Positions 16,044 to 25,339 are shown, counted from the first letter of the stretch. The stretch is DNA of 64,000 nucleotides from Sporosarcina luteola (GCF_023715535.1 NZ_JAMBOI010000002.1:592569-656568), one strand, 5' to 3'. Program-made: numbers and translations. Notes: a model not told the origin generated them from the sequence alone.

Positions 16044-16946
16044 ATGACAACTAACCAGAACCATTCCGTCGCTTCCGTATTTGCGATTTGGATCAGCTTG
16101 ATGAGTAATATTGTTTTAACGGTCTTGAAAATTCTCGTTGGGGTCCTGTTCAACAGTCCCGTATTGCTGGCGGACGGCTTCCATAATGCAGGAGACGTGG
16201 TCGCATCAGCTGCCGCATTGACGTCCATGCGTTTCTCGCAGCGACCGGCGGATGATGACCATCCATATGGACATGGGAAAGCTGAAGTCATTGGGTCTGG
16301 CATTGTTGCGATCATTTTAGGAATTGCAGCCATTTATATCGGATACGAAGCTGTCAAAGCTTTTTTTGAGGAGCCGGCGAAAGCGAGTGTCATCGCCTTA
16401 CTCACAGCTATCATATCCCTAATCTGGAAGCAGGCCCTCTATATCTACACGATGCGCATTGGCAAGAAAGTGAACAGTAAAGGATTGATTGCTACGGCGT
16501 ATGACCATTTGGCAGATGTCTATGCATCGCTCGCAGCTGTTGTCGGTATCGGCTTGGCATTGATCGGCGACGCTTATCATATCCCTTTCCTGTTATACGG
16601 AGACCCTTTTGCAGGGGTAATCGTCTCTGTGCTTGTTCTCAGACTTGCTTATGAGATAGGGAAAGATTCGATGGACATCCTGATGGAAAAAAACGTGTCC
16701 GAAGAGCGGCTCAGGGAATTTGCAGCGTTGATCCGTACGGTCCCTGAAGTGAGAAGAATTGACAGACTACGTGCGCGCGAGCACGGGCATTATGTACTTG
16801 TCGATTTACGGATCGGCATTTCCGGAACGCTGACGATCCAGGAAGGCCATGACATTTCGAGTACAATTCGAAATTTAATCATCAATGAACATGAGGATGT
16901 GGATGAAGTGCTCATCCATTTGAATCCTTGGTATCCGGATGAATAA
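16044..16946 (+). CDS. Cation diffusion facilitator (CDF) family transporter
   Basis: A 300-residue CDF protein with six hydrophobic segments. Transport-site residues are seen in ADGFHNAGDVVAS (TM2) and AYDHLADVYAS (TM5), and HPYGHGKAE follows TM2. The cytosolic C-terminal domain (~210-300) ends in HEDVDEVLIHLNP, a metal-binding dimerisation fold. The family exports Zn, Mn, Fe or Co/Ni in exchange for protons. ATG 16044 is chosen over a longer frame because GGAGG lies eight bases upstream. An unusual hairpin precedes it. The metal cannot be decided from sequence; the first site has Asp-Xaa-Xaa-His rather than Asp-Xaa3-Asp. Confidence 0.88.
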   Translation: MTTNQNHSVASVFAIWISLMSNIVLTVLKILVGVLFNSPVLLADGFHNAGDVVASAAALTSMRFSQRPADDDHPYGHGKAEVIGSGIVAIILGIAAIYIGYEAVKAFFEEPAKASVIALLTAIISLIWKQALYIYTMRIGKKVNSKGLIATAYDHLADVYASLAAVVGIGLALIGDAYHIPFLLYGDPFAGVIVSVLVLRLAYEIGKDSMDILMEKNVSEERLREFAALIRTVPEVRRIDRLRAREHGHYVLVDLRIGISGTLTIQEGHDISSTIRNLIINEHEDVDEVLIHLNPWYPDE

Positions 16947-17002
16947 CCCGGCATAAGAGTTATGAAGTGATGTATACTTGTGAATGAAAAGGAGTGTCTT
17001 CC

Positions 17003-17566
17003 ATGTTGAAAGATAAAATCGCTAAATTAGTCGCTCAAGACGGAACTTCATTGTTCCCGATTGAAAGAGAGTACGCTGTTAAACAAGGTTTACTTACTGA
17101 AAACAGTGATGTTGAAAATAAAGAATGGAGCTTTCCAGTCATTGAAAGATGCTTGAAAGAGACAGAAGATGTGCTCAAAGAAGAACAGGATTCATTCATG
17201 CAAGAGCCTGTCTCTTATTTCTTCAAAAATGCCGAGGAATTCTTGTATGTTGAATCAGATGCATTCGAAACGATCGGTATCGATGGTATCGCTATTGAAA
17301 TGGATGATGTCTTCAGGACGTTCACTGTCCTGTTCGGTTTGAAAGTCCAGAAAAAATGGGGCGGTTTCTTAAAGGACTATTTGGATGCAAATGTCGGCTT
17401 GAAAACGTATAGCGCAATGTTCTCAGACAAGGACGGTCTTTGGGATGTAAATATTCCTCTCGACCAACTGGACGGATTCCAAAAGGATATGGCAATAAAA
17501 GATGCAATGGACCTCGCCTATCGATTCATCTTCAATTTGCTTGAAGGGATCGAGGCGGCAAATTGA
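17003..17566 (+). CDS. Uncharacterised soluble protein, 187 aa
   Basis: I do not recognise the family. The protein is acidic, without signal peptide or membrane segment, with EREYAVKQGLL near the start and a GIDGIAIEMDDVFRTFTVLFGLKV stretch mid-way. ATG 17003 is eight bases after AAAAGGAG; a GTG three codons earlier is not favoured. Its stop TGA overlaps the TTG start of the following methyltransferase gene by two bases, so the two are translated together and may act on the same process. Confidence 0.75.
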   Translation: MLKDKIAKLVAQDGTSLFPIEREYAVKQGLLTENSDVENKEWSFPVIERCLKETEDVLKEEQDSFMQEPVSYFFKNAEEFLYVESDAFETIGIDGIAIEMDDVFRTFTVLFGLKVQKKWGGFLKDYLDANVGLKTYSAMFSDKDGLWDVNIPLDQLDGFQKDMAIKDAMDLAYRFIFNLLEGIEAAN

Positions 17567-18519
17567 AACATGCATTTGAAGTTGAAAACAAGGAATTTAT
17601 CTACACATATGTAAGGCAAACAGACGAACATGATTTATGCCGGTTGGAAATGAGGGCCTTTTTTGGTTTTGACGGGCCATCGAATGTTATTAAGAGCAGT
17701 GTAAAGATTGATCCGAGCAGGAGCCCTTTCATGAAGGAGCGACTTGAAGTACTATTCTCCGGTAACAACTTGGACGAACTAATCGAGCAGGCATCTGAAT
17801 TTGTCACCCATAAGACATTCAAAGTGACTTGCCTTAATTCGATTACCCTTGATACAACTGTAAAACTCCATCATCCGGAGCGGCGCAGTATTGAGCGGAA
17901 GATCGGTGAAGTGATCCAAGGGGAGGCGGATTTACTGGAGCCGAAGGTCAATTTCGGAATCGTCTCACTGGATGAGGTATGGTATTTCGGCATTTTAGTG
18001 GAAAGCGAGCCGATCTGGCGGTTTCATATGCAAAAGCCTCATATGTATTCCACTGCGCTGAGTACACGCGTTGCCCGGGCTGTCGCAAACATCGCCGTAC
18101 CGCATCCGGAAGGGATCCGGGCGATCGATCCTTGCTGCGGAATCGGCACTGTCTTGGTCGAAGCGCGCTCCATGGGCATTGACATTGTCGGCAGGGACAT
18201 CAACCCTCTCGTCTGTCTCGGCTCCAGGAAGAACCTCGCCCACTTCGGGTTGGAGGGGGAAGTTGTCATCGGCCCTATTTCCGATGTGACGGATACATAT
18301 GATGCTGCGATTATTGACATGCCGTATAATCTCTTCACGCACATCACCGCTGAAGGACAACAGGAAATTTTAAAAGACGCTAGACGAATTACTTCGAGAC
18401 TGGTTGTTGTCACGATTGAACCAATGGATCATATGATTACTGAAGCAGGCTTCACGATTGTTGATCGCTGTGTTGCGAAAAAGGGGACGTTCGAGCGGCA
18501 AATTGTTGTTTGTGAATGA
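17563..18519 (+). CDS. Putative RNA/DNA methyltransferase, class I (TRM11/UPF0020-like)
   Basis: A 318-residue protein. The N-terminal ~165 residues are substrate-binding, of no recognised type. The C-terminal Rossmann methyltransferase has motif I AIDPCCGIGTVLVEARSMG (~188-206), motif II DIVGRDINP and motif IV IDMPYN, in the D/N-P-P-Y class that methylates exocyclic amines of bases, usually guanosine in tRNA or rRNA. No THUMP domain is obvious. The start is TTG 17563, overlapping the stop of the gene before, with GAGG seven bases upstream. The exact nucleoside target is unknown. Confidence 0.8.
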   Translation: MKHAFEVENKEFIYTYVRQTDEHDLCRLEMRAFFGFDGPSNVIKSSVKIDPSRSPFMKERLEVLFSGNNLDELIEQASEFVTHKTFKVTCLNSITLDTTVKLHHPERRSIERKIGEVIQGEADLLEPKVNFGIVSLDEVWYFGILVESEPIWRFHMQKPHMYSTALSTRVARAVANIAVPHPEGIRAIDPCCGIGTVLVEARSMGIDIVGRDINPLVCLGSRKNLAHFGLEGEVVIGPISDVTDTYDAAIIDMPYNLFTHITAEGQQEILKDARRITSRLVVVTIEPMDHMITEAGFTIVDRCVAKKGTFERQIVVCE

Positions 18520-18555
18520 ATGAGGAGTGTTCATGTAAACAAAGGGGTGGGATGA

Positions 18556-19122
18556 ATGAAAAGATTTGCGAGTGTTATGTTTCTTAGTTGTTTGATAATG
18601 CTAGCCGGTTGTAATTCTATTTCTAAGTATGATGATGAAGATGTGGCAGCCATTGTAAGAGGGGAAGAAATTACAGTCGGTGAACTGCGGTTTTTATACT
18701 CGGATGATAAAGTCTCCGACTATTTGGATGGAACCATTAAGGCAAAATTAGCGGAACAAGAAGTGAAAAGAATGAATCTTGATGTGTCTGAAAAACTTCA
18801 GGAAATTCAGGCGTCCATTGACTCAATTGAATATTTTTATCCCCCGGAAGATGATAATTCTAAAACTGCAAAGGATACCCGTAGATTTTATGAGTCGCAA
18901 GCTAAAAAACTCGGAATGGAGCCAAAAGAGTTTTTTAAAAAGCATGCCGCAGCAAATCAGGAAACAGGTGTATATCTGCAAGCCTACGTCGATAGTGTAT
19001 TAGGCGAACCGACGGTGGATGATAAAGACTTTGATATGGAAGACTTTAATAAAAAAGCAAATGCGGCATTGGATGAGTTAGTGAAAGAGCATAAGGATGA
19101 GATCGAGAAGTTTATTAAGTAG
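18556..19122 (+). CDS. Lipoprotein, SurA/PrsA N-terminal-like, 188 aa
   Basis: A lipoprotein signal peptide with lipobox LAGC (Cys19) is followed by VAAIVRGEEITVGELRFLY, the short motif opening SurA/PrsA-type chaperone N-domains ('V-N-G-x-x-I-T'). The rest is charged and helical, ending in a Lys/Glu-rich tail. No PPIase domain is present, so it would be a foldase-like fragment or an independent small lipoprotein. ATG 18556 follows AGGGGTGGG. It is followed by its own terminator. Confidence 0.7.
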   Translation: MKRFASVMFLSCLIMLAGCNSISKYDDEDVAAIVRGEEITVGELRFLYSDDKVSDYLDGTIKAKLAEQEVKRMNLDVSEKLQEIQASIDSIEYFYPPEDDNSKTAKDTRRFYESQAKKLGMEPKEFFKKHAAANQETGVYLQAYVDSVLGEPTVDDKDFDMEDFNKKANAALDELVKEHKDEIEKFIK

Positions 19123-19145
19123 TACTGTAATCTCTTTAGCAATCT

Positions 19146-19184
19146 ACTGAAAGGCAATATGGAATCATTGCCTTTCAGTTTTTC
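19146..19184 (+). terminator. Terminator after the lipoprotein gene
   Basis: ACTGAAAGGCAAT pairs with ATTGCCTTTCAGT (13 bp), then TTTTCTTTT. Confidence 0.9.
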
Positions 19185-19194
19185 TTTTGGGATA

Positions 19195-19530
19195 TCATTT
19201 AATCGGAGCATTTTGCTGGGCTAAAAACTCTTCCAAATTGGGGGTTTGATTATATTTAACTGCGGCTTGCTTGTCTTTTTCTAAAATTGCTATTGACAAA
19301 TCAATTTGATTTATACTTGCGATAGCTAGCGCGTAGTGTATTACATCAACTAACTCACGTTCCAGGGAAGTATCTGATGAAACTGATTTTCGACCCTCTA
19401 TCTGGTTTAAAACCTCTGCTACTTCCCCTATTTCTTCAACTAATTTCATAAATAATCCTGATGAAGTCCGACCTTCTTTGTATTTTAATGTTAGATAACT
19501 TTGGTATGCTTGAAATGTTAATTGATCCAT
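19195..19530 (-). CDS. MazG-like nucleotide pyrophosphohydrolase domain protein
   Basis: A 111-residue single-domain protein with the all-alpha NTP pyrophosphatase pattern: KLVEEIGEVAEVLNQIEG (Glu-x-x-Glu metal site) and RELVDVIHYALAIA (Glu...Asp). Proteins of this size hydrolyse (d)NTPs as house-cleaning enzymes or occur in mobile islands. ATG 19530 follows GAGGA. It is the last gene of a minus-strand run, 22 bases beyond the upstream gene. Confidence 0.75.
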   Translation of the reverse strand: MDQLTFQAYQSYLTLKYKEGRTSSGLFMKLVEEIGEVAEVLNQIEGRKSVSSDTSLERELVDVIHYALAIASINQIDLSIAILEKDKQAAVKYNQTPNLEEFLAQQNAPIK

Positions 19531-19552
19531 AAGTAGTCCTCACAATACTTTA

Positions 19553-20020
19553 TTATTTATGCTCATACATTGTACCCAAATATACAGTCTCTATTTTCAG
19601 GTCATCGCCTATCCTATTCAGAACATAAATATGACGGGAAACTCCGTTTATATGAAATTCTGAAGGATTTAGAACTTTCATATCTAACAGCACATCATAC
19701 ACATAGTCACCTTTTGAGATAAACTCCGGGTCACTTGTCAATTCCATACTCACTACTTTTATATCTTGAATACCATGAATTCCGTCCTGCTTTCTCTGAT
19801 CCTCACCGTCTTTTAAAAACGATAATAAATGCTCACTAACTTCAGGGTCAAAATTGAAGAGCCCCACATATTCATCCCATTTATGAGATTTCGTATAGTC
19901 GATAGACTTTTGAATTAGTGTTTCTGCTTCAGTTTTATCTGAACCAAAAACCGTCGATACAAATTCTATTGAAACTATAAACAATGAAATAACAAAAACT
20001 GCTAGCCCTACCCTCTTCAC
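19553..20020 (-). CDS. Exported or membrane-anchored protein of unknown function, 155 aa
   Basis: An N-terminal hydrophobic segment (VGLAVFVISLFIVSIEFVSTVFG) acts as signal peptide or anchor, followed by an NTF2-like arrangement: TLIQKSIDYTKSHKWDEYVGLF, then beta strands ending in KIETVYLG. Such folds often occur in small secreted immunity or stress proteins of Bacillales. The start is GTG 20020 with a weak GGTGAT site. I cannot name a family. Confidence 0.6.
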   Translation of the reverse strand: MKRVGLAVFVISLFIVSIEFVSTVFGSDKTEAETLIQKSIDYTKSHKWDEYVGLFNFDPEVSEHLLSFLKDGEDQRKQDGIHGIQDIKVVSMELTSDPEFISKGDYVYDVLLDMKVLNPSEFHINGVSRHIYVLNRIGDDLKIETVYLGTMYEHK

Positions 20021-20139
20021 CTAATCACCACTCTTTTCACTTCAGCTTTCCAAAAAGCTTACTGCATTTTGGTTAATTATAATAATCCTTTTTCTATTAC
20101 GGATACACTTTCCTCTGAACATTATTAATGAATTACATT

Positions 20140-20556
20140 TTACTCTTCATACTTTCTATTTAACTCTTCCTCAATATACGCTGCAATATTGGTTGGAATT
20201 TCAATAACGTCTTGAATTAACACTTCTCCATTCTCGGAGGCTATAGGTGTTAGATATACAAGCAACGTTTTGCCATTATCAAATGTGACTAACGTAAAGC
20301 TCTTTATATCTGCACTCTTTGTTGCTGCTTGCCTCACAGTTTCGTACAGTTCAGTTATACTTTTCTCATCGTATCCATCCAGCATTAAGGTTTCAAACTG
20401 TTTATAATTATCTTGGAGTGCATATTGTTTCATTAAGGAAGTAGTATTTAGGGGACTACTCGGTTCTCTAGCTGTATTATTTTCCCCGCTACATCCGGTT
20501 AGGAAGGTTAGGAAAATTGCGAAAGATAACATCAAAAATAATCTTAGCTTAATCAT
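20140..20556 (-). CDS. Small lipoprotein, 138 aa
   Basis: The signal peptide ends in lipobox LTGC (Cys22). The mature part has a Thr/Ser/Pro linker followed by helical MKQYALQDNYKQFETLMLDGY and a strand-rich end, like many small surface lipoproteins. ATG 20556 is preceded by GGGGGAG. Function unknown. Confidence 0.65.
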   Translation of the reverse strand: MIKLRLFLMLSFAIFLTFLTGCSGENNTAREPSSPLNTTSLMKQYALQDNYKQFETLMLDGYDEKSITELYETVRQAATKSADIKSFTLVTFDNGKTLLVYLTPIASENGEVLIQDVIEIPTNIAAYIEEELNRKYEE

Positions 20557-20692
20557 CTATATACTCCCCCTTATACTTTCGTATTCTCCTATATCAGAAG
20601 TCTTTTTATTCCTTAATATGGCCTATTGTTCTGGAGAGGCCTTATTTCCATCCTGTCACAGCACCCAATTATTGAACAACAGATTAATGAAT

Positions 20693-21184
20693 TTATGTTC
20701 TTTTGCTGATGGGAATTAAGATATCAAAATGTGGATTTTTGACATCGCGATCATTCGGGTATCTTTCGTGTTTTATCGGTAAACGATCGAAATATTCCAC
20801 ATCAGGCTCCCTAAATGGCTCATAGTCACTTTCCTTCAGCCATTGATAGATATTGTCATAAGTTTGGCCGATATCTTGATCTTTTTTATGATGTGTAATT
20901 AAGTAAGTCATCGCTGGTACATTTAATTCGACCATGCCATCGGGGAGTTGTTGTTCTACGCTAACTTCATATATAGAATAATGTACAAACCCATCAGGCC
21001 TTAGGTGATAGGACAGCCCTAATTGGACTTTTGGATTGATTACATAGTCTAACACTCCTACTCTACTGCTCATGCTAACAATAAGTTCTTTTAAAGTATT
21101 AACTTCTGTGTATGGACCATCCCATTTTAGTCCGATTCCCCGATACGCAGGGATCTCTACTATTTCATAATCGAAGTTTTTCAT
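20693..21184 (-). CDS. GyrI-like / AraC effector-binding domain protein
   Basis: A 163-residue stand-alone small-molecule-binding domain of the SOUL/GyrI type: YEIVEIPAYRGIGLKWDG at the start, GLSYHLRPDGFVHYSIYEVSVE and a QLPDGMVELNVPAMTYLI core, then YDNIYQWLKESDYEP and VEYFDR with its Glu. Such proteins bind cationic hydrophobic compounds, either as regulator effector domains or as independent sequestering proteins or hydrolases. Two ATG codons are adjacent (21187, 21184); the second is seven bases from AAAGGAG. Confidence 0.75.
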   Translation of the reverse strand: MKNFDYEIVEIPAYRGIGLKWDGPYTEVNTLKELIVSMSSRVGVLDYVINPKVQLGLSYHLRPDGFVHYSIYEVSVEQQLPDGMVELNVPAMTYLITHHKKDQDIGQTYDNIYQWLKESDYEPFREPDVEYFDRLPIKHERYPNDRDVKNPHFDILIPISKRT

Positions 21185-21242
21185 CATAAATCTCCTTTGT
21201 AATATATTTTCTCTTTCTCTTTTAATTTGAATTCACAAAAAA

Positions 21243-21782
21243 CTAATCCCACTCTTGCTCTAATATGCTGTATAATAACGAATCACGCCAACCGTCTTTT
21301 ATTAATAAATCCTCACGCAGTTTACCTTCCTTTAACATTCCCACCTTTTCTAAGACTTTTAATGAACCAATATTTCTCGGGTCACAAGTTGCAAAAATAC
21401 GATGGAGATGTAAATCACTAAAACCATGTGCAATTAATAGTTTCGCTACTTCTGTCGCTAATCCCTTCCCCCAGTATTGAGGATTCATTATGTATGCTAT
21501 CTCGCCAACTCTATTGCTAAAGTCTCTAATATTTATCTCTCCCGCACCAACCATTTCCCTGCTTTCCTTAACAATTACTGCAAAGACAAATCGGCTTCTC
21601 GGTTCCTTCCTTGCATCTCTGAGAACTTGCTTAACAAAATCCTTGGATTCTTGCTCTGAGTTGGGTCCCCAAGGCTGATATTGACAAACCTTTTCTTGCG
21701 AAGCATATTTGTGAACATCTATCCAATCGTTTTCTTCCATCTCTCTTAAAATGACTCTTTCACTTCTTAGGTTATTCTTCAT
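21243..21782 (-). CDS. GNAT family N-acetyltransferase (RimJ/RimL type)
   Basis: A 179-residue GNAT protein. It opens with LRSERVILREMEENDW, has IAYIMNPQYWGKGLATEVAKLLI as the acetyl-CoA motif A (Gln/Arg-x-x-Gly-x-Gly/Ala variant) and LHRIFATCDPRNIGSLKVLEKVGM as motif B, all characteristic of RimJ/RimL-like ribosomal-protein or antibiotic acetyltransferases. The substrate is not predictable. It sits in a run of accessory minus-strand genes. Confidence 0.85.
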   Translation of the reverse strand: MKNNLRSERVILREMEENDWIDVHKYASQEKVCQYQPWGPNSEQESKDFVKQVLRDARKEPRSRFVFAVIVKESREMVGAGEINIRDFSNRVGEIAYIMNPQYWGKGLATEVAKLLIAHGFSDLHLHRIFATCDPRNIGSLKVLEKVGMLKEGKLREDLLIKDGWRDSLLYSILEQEWD

Positions 21783-21819
21783 TAAAATTTCCCCCGTTGA
21801 CTATATATCGCCGAAATCG

Positions 21820-22335
21820 TTATGGTCCTAGACTTTCAAACCAATTCAATGCACGCAGTTCCAGTTCCTCTACATAAGGCTTTTTAGCTTTGCTGTATAA
21901 AGCTGTATCATCATATCTTTGAGCTAACTCTTCTTTTAAGGAAGTATATCGTGCTGCTTCGTCAGGGTGAGCTCTTAAATAATCTCGCAATATCAGATGT
22001 CGTTGAATATGGAAGTTGTCATGCTGATAAACATGAATGTGATGGGATCTATTATCTCCGCCCTTGCGAAATAACCGACGCCCTTCAATCCCCCATTCAC
22101 CAGCAACGTCATATCCAAGCGAATGTATCTGATCATTAAACGTATCGATTTTCTTAATGTCTTTCACGAGACACATCATATCTATGACTGGCTTTGCCTT
22201 CATACCTGGAACAGCGGTACTGCCAAAATGTTCAAATTTGATTATTTCCTCCCCGAATATGCCTCTCAACAATAGGACTTCATCATTGAACATCTGAATC
22301 CAATTTTCATCGTACTCCGCCAGCTTGATTTTCAA
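21820..22335 (-). CDS. GrpB-family (UPF0157) nucleotidyltransferase-fold protein
   Basis: A 171-residue protein with the GrpB pattern: YDENWIQMFNDEVLLLRGIFG, FEHFGSTAVPGMKAKPVIDMMCLV (nucleotidyltransferase-like GST...D-x-D-type site) and HHIHVYQ, RDYLRAHPDEAARYTSLKEELA. The biochemical role is poorly known; some relatives are fused to CoaE. The true start is probably TTG 22335, seven bases after GGAGG; ATG 22341 abuts the ribosome site. Confidence 0.8.
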   Translation of the reverse strand: MKIKLAEYDENWIQMFNDEVLLLRGIFGEEIIKFEHFGSTAVPGMKAKPVIDMMCLVKDIKKIDTFNDQIHSLGYDVAGEWGIEGRRLFRKGGDNRSHHIHVYQHDNFHIQRHLILRDYLRAHPDEAARYTSLKEELAQRYDDTALYSKAKKPYVEELELRALNWFESLGP

Positions 22336-22384
22336 AATCATTCCTCCTCTCAAACTCCTAATTTCAGTATGTCAAAACCCTGCT

Positions 22385-23650
22385 TCAGAAAGATTCTTTA
22401 AAATATCCGAAAAACGATATCTTGCCGTTTTCATTCTCCGCAATTCTATAGGGGGCGATTTGATCATAATATCTTCGAACAAATTTCCCTTCACCCACTG
22501 GGTAGATTTCAATGTGTAGATTTCCGGCAAATCTCGTAAAGTATAATCTTCCATTAATGAACTCTACTTCAATCTTATCTTTCAGGTATGTTCCACAATA
22601 CTTTTCAAGCTGACTTTCTTTGATTTGAATCTCTTGGTGTTTTGTCGGGGCAGCTACATCAACATGATGGAGAATATCTGATATAGAATTTCCAAGTTTG
22701 TACTGATTTATCGCTTCATTATTGGAAAGAATGATGATGCAAATATCCTCATCGAAAAAGTTCTGCATATATGTACTGATCCCCAGGTGATCCCCTCCAT
22801 GGGAATACTTGTCTGTGCCGTAAACATGATGATGCTCCAGGCCATAACAGTAATTATTTTGGTTCACGCTAAAGAATCTTGCATACGCTTCCTCGGAAAG
22901 TAGTTTCCGATCTCGCAAACATGTATACCACTTATACAGATCCTCACAGTTTGAAACGATAGCACCTGCGCCGATACTGAATTTCTCGTTAAAATACGGG
23001 CATTTTACGGTTTTATTAAAATCTTTTACGTAATTTGATGAGCGGTTTTTAATAGGTTTACAGCCATCATCAACATCACTATTCATCATTTGTAAAGGCA
23101 GAAATAGGTGGTTTCTAAGAAATTCAACGTATGATTCTCCTGAAACATTTTCAATAATCCACGCAAGCAAATTATAGTTGGAGTTATTATAATTAAATCC
23201 TGTACCTGCCGGAGTTGTAGGCTTTTTATTAATATAATTCCGGAAAAAATAGTCTATTGAGTAATTCATTCTGTTATAACCGCCAAAAAAATCTTCTTCA
23301 AAGTTCGTGAAATTATGTAATCCTGAGGTGTGCGTCAATAAATGATGAACAGTAATTGACTCATCAGTCTGCATATCATAAGGGAGGTAGGAATTTGCGG
23401 GTTTATCGATATCCAGCATTTTTTCATCATAGAGAAGCATAATTGCAAAGGCCGTAAACTGTTTTGACATAGAGGCGATGGAGAAGCGCGAGTTCATATC
23501 ATTTTTTATGTCAAACTCGATATTTGCAAAGCCATATGCATTTTTAAATAGTACTTCCCCTTTATTGGTCACTTGAATAACACCGTAAAAATCCCACCAG
23601 TCTAGATATTTATTAATATAAGTTTCTAGTCTGGATTGTAGTTCTTGCAT
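22385..23650 (-). CDS. Beta-lactamase-related serine hydrolase (class C / D-Ala-D-Ala peptidase fold)
   Basis: A 421-residue protein with the catalytic Ser-x-x-Lys in SIASMSKQF (~60-68), a Tyr-x-Asn motif in GFNYNNSNYNLLAW (~155) and HGGDHLGIS as the third motif (~275). A C-terminal ~90-residue beta domain follows (YCGTYLKDKIEVEFINGRLYF), as in esterase-like members. No signal peptide is seen, so it is probably cytosolic, perhaps an esterase or peptide hydrolase rather than a drug resistance enzyme. ATG 23650 is nine bases after TGGAG; the longer frame lacks a ribosome site. Confidence 0.85.
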   Translation of the reverse strand: MQELQSRLETYINKYLDWWDFYGVIQVTNKGEVLFKNAYGFANIEFDIKNDMNSRFSIASMSKQFTAFAIMLLYDEKMLDIDKPANSYLPYDMQTDESITVHHLLTHTSGLHNFTNFEEDFFGGYNRMNYSIDYFFRNYINKKPTTPAGTGFNYNNSNYNLLAWIIENVSGESYVEFLRNHLFLPLQMMNSDVDDGCKPIKNRSSNYVKDFNKTVKCPYFNEKFSIGAGAIVSNCEDLYKWYTCLRDRKLLSEEAYARFFSVNQNNYCYGLEHHHVYGTDKYSHGGDHLGISTYMQNFFDEDICIIILSNNEAINQYKLGNSISDILHHVDVAAPTKHQEIQIKESQLEKYCGTYLKDKIEVEFINGRLYFTRFAGNLHIEIYPVGEGKFVRRYYDQIAPYRIAENENGKISFFGYFKESF

Positions 23651-23776
23651 AGGGTCACACTCCATAAAAAAGTAATAGACATATCTAGCTGATTCCACCA
23701 GTTCAATTTAATATCTCTAATTCGTTTGGATAAAACCCAATGTATAGCGCCTTCCAGTAACGATATTTTAGCAGAA

Positions 23777-24208
23777 TTAAAATTCCACATAAAATGGATG
23801 AATACTGTTATCAAGACAGTACTCTATTCGTTGCCTGAAGTTCCCCACAGTTACTATCTCAAGGGCTTGTTCGATTGGAAAGAACCCTACTTCTAAACTT
23901 TCTGAGGAAGTTGTTAATTTGCCTCCTATCGGCTTTGCCAAAAACAGTGTATTACAAATTGACTTGTTTACATTCTGAAATATTCCGCAGAATTTAATAA
24001 CTTCAATATCCATACCTGACTCCTCTTTGGTTTCTCTAATTGCAGCATCTTTCAAAGACTCGCCTTCCTCAACGATTCCTCCTGGCATTTCCCAGCCTCT
24101 CTGAGGACCTTTAATTAAAAGGATTTCATTTTGATCATTGAGTACAATCGTTGCAGCAGAAATAAAATGTTTAGGTGGTGTGTAAACATTTGTTGTGTTT
24201 TGTCCCAA
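23777..24208 (-). CDS. NUDIX hydrolase, 143 aa
   Basis: The complete NUDIX box lies at ~43-65: GGIVEEGESLKDAAIRETKEE(SG). The substrate is unknown; typical members cleave nucleoside diphosphates linked to another moiety. The start is TTG 24208, seven bases after GGGGGA. It is 41 bases downstream of the kinase-like gene, a probable operon partner. Confidence 0.85.
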   Translation of the reverse strand: MGQNTTNVYTPPKHFISAATIVLNDQNEILLIKGPQRGWEMPGGIVEEGESLKDAAIRETKEESGMDIEVIKFCGIFQNVNKSICNTLFLAKPIGGKLTTSSESLEVGFFPIEQALEIVTVGNFRQRIEYCLDNSIHPFYVEF

Positions 24209-24249
24209 AGTCTTTTCCCCCTATTTTGTAAGCTAGCTTTCCAGTCATG

Positions 24250-25203
24250 TTAATCTAGAAGCGAATGATTTCGTTCAATCCTCATCCTATAATGGTTCAT
24301 GATTCGAATCTGCTCTTCTGTTAGCTTTTCTTTATTCCAGTACATATGCATCATGCTGTATTCGAAAACTTCCTTTAGTTTAATGAACAATGGAAGGTGT
24401 TCAAGCATTTCAGCAGGAAGGTCATTCTCCTCTTGGTATCCGTCAATAACCGCTTTTGCGACGTCTCGTCCATAATCGACTATGTTGCCGCCCCCCACAA
24501 ACGAATACTCGATTGCGCTGTAGATTGGAACTGCTAAATCAAAAATGTAAAAGTTTTTTTCACAGTCCTGAAAATCAACCAGTGACAATTTCGAATTTTC
24601 ATCAACCAATACGTTTTCTAACCACAAATCTCCGTGTAACAACCCGTAGTTCGAGCGATTTTTTGGCAACCTTCGAATCGTCGATAGGACATCTTGTGCA
24701 GTCTCTCTAATTGCACTTTCTTCTTCAGGGATATATTTGAGAAAAGCGTATTCCTCATTGTCATGCCAATCATTGATATACGTAACCGGATGGATTTCTT
24801 CAAATTTCTTCGAAAAACGATGCAGTCTGCCGATTTGCCGACCTAATTCTTTTAATACATCGGCATTCCACTGTTCTCTAGGTAAATGGATACCAGACGT
24901 TGCTCTGTATAGAACGGATAGCAATTCTTTGTTGCCAAGTGTTATTTTTTCTACTAAGTTCCGTCTCAGTGAAAAAATTGCTGGCGATACCGCCAACCCT
25001 TCTTTATTCAGGAAGTTTGTATACATAACTTCTTCAAGCTGTTCATCATAAGACTTGTAATTGGTAATTCTGGCAAAGTAAACGCCTTGTTTGGCAGTAC
25101 ATCGAAACATCTCATTTGTTACTGGTTGAGCTGTTAGTAACTCTACTGGGTATAATTCGTTGAGTATTTTAAGTAATTGTGTCGAATCCCCATTGTTCAT
25201 CAT
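24250..25203 (-). CDS. Aminoglycoside phosphotransferase / homoserine-kinase-like family protein
   Basis: A 317-residue APH-fold kinase. The catalytic loop HGDLWLENVLVDE (Brenner-type H-G-D-x-x-x-x-N) and the metal Asp in SLVDFQDCE are intact. N-terminal nucleotide-binding strands are FRCTAKQGVYFARITNY. Family members phosphorylate small alcohols (choline, homoserine, methylthioribose) or antibiotics, and many in Bacillales are spore-coat linked. Nothing nearby fixes the substrate. ATG 25203, in a double ATG, follows AGGGAG with a rather long spacer. Confidence 0.82.
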   Translation of the reverse strand: MMNNGDSTQLLKILNELYPVELLTAQPVTNEMFRCTAKQGVYFARITNYKSYDEQLEEVMYTNFLNKEGLAVSPAIFSLRRNLVEKITLGNKELLSVLYRATSGIHLPREQWNADVLKELGRQIGRLHRFSKKFEEIHPVTYINDWHDNEEYAFLKYIPEEESAIRETAQDVLSTIRRLPKNRSNYGLLHGDLWLENVLVDENSKLSLVDFQDCEKNFYIFDLAVPIYSAIEYSFVGGGNIVDYGRDVAKAVIDGYQEENDLPAEMLEHLPLFIKLKEVFEYSMMHMYWNKEKLTEEQIRIMNHYRMRIERNHSLLD

Positions 25204-25339
25204 TTGAAAGATCAGCTCCCTTAAAAAAACAGATATTTCCTTATACTCTTAACACATTACACTATAATTTAAATTTAAAGTCAAAATTTTATAACAAACA
25301 TACTAATCAGATCGGACTGACAAAAGAATAAAGCTGTAG

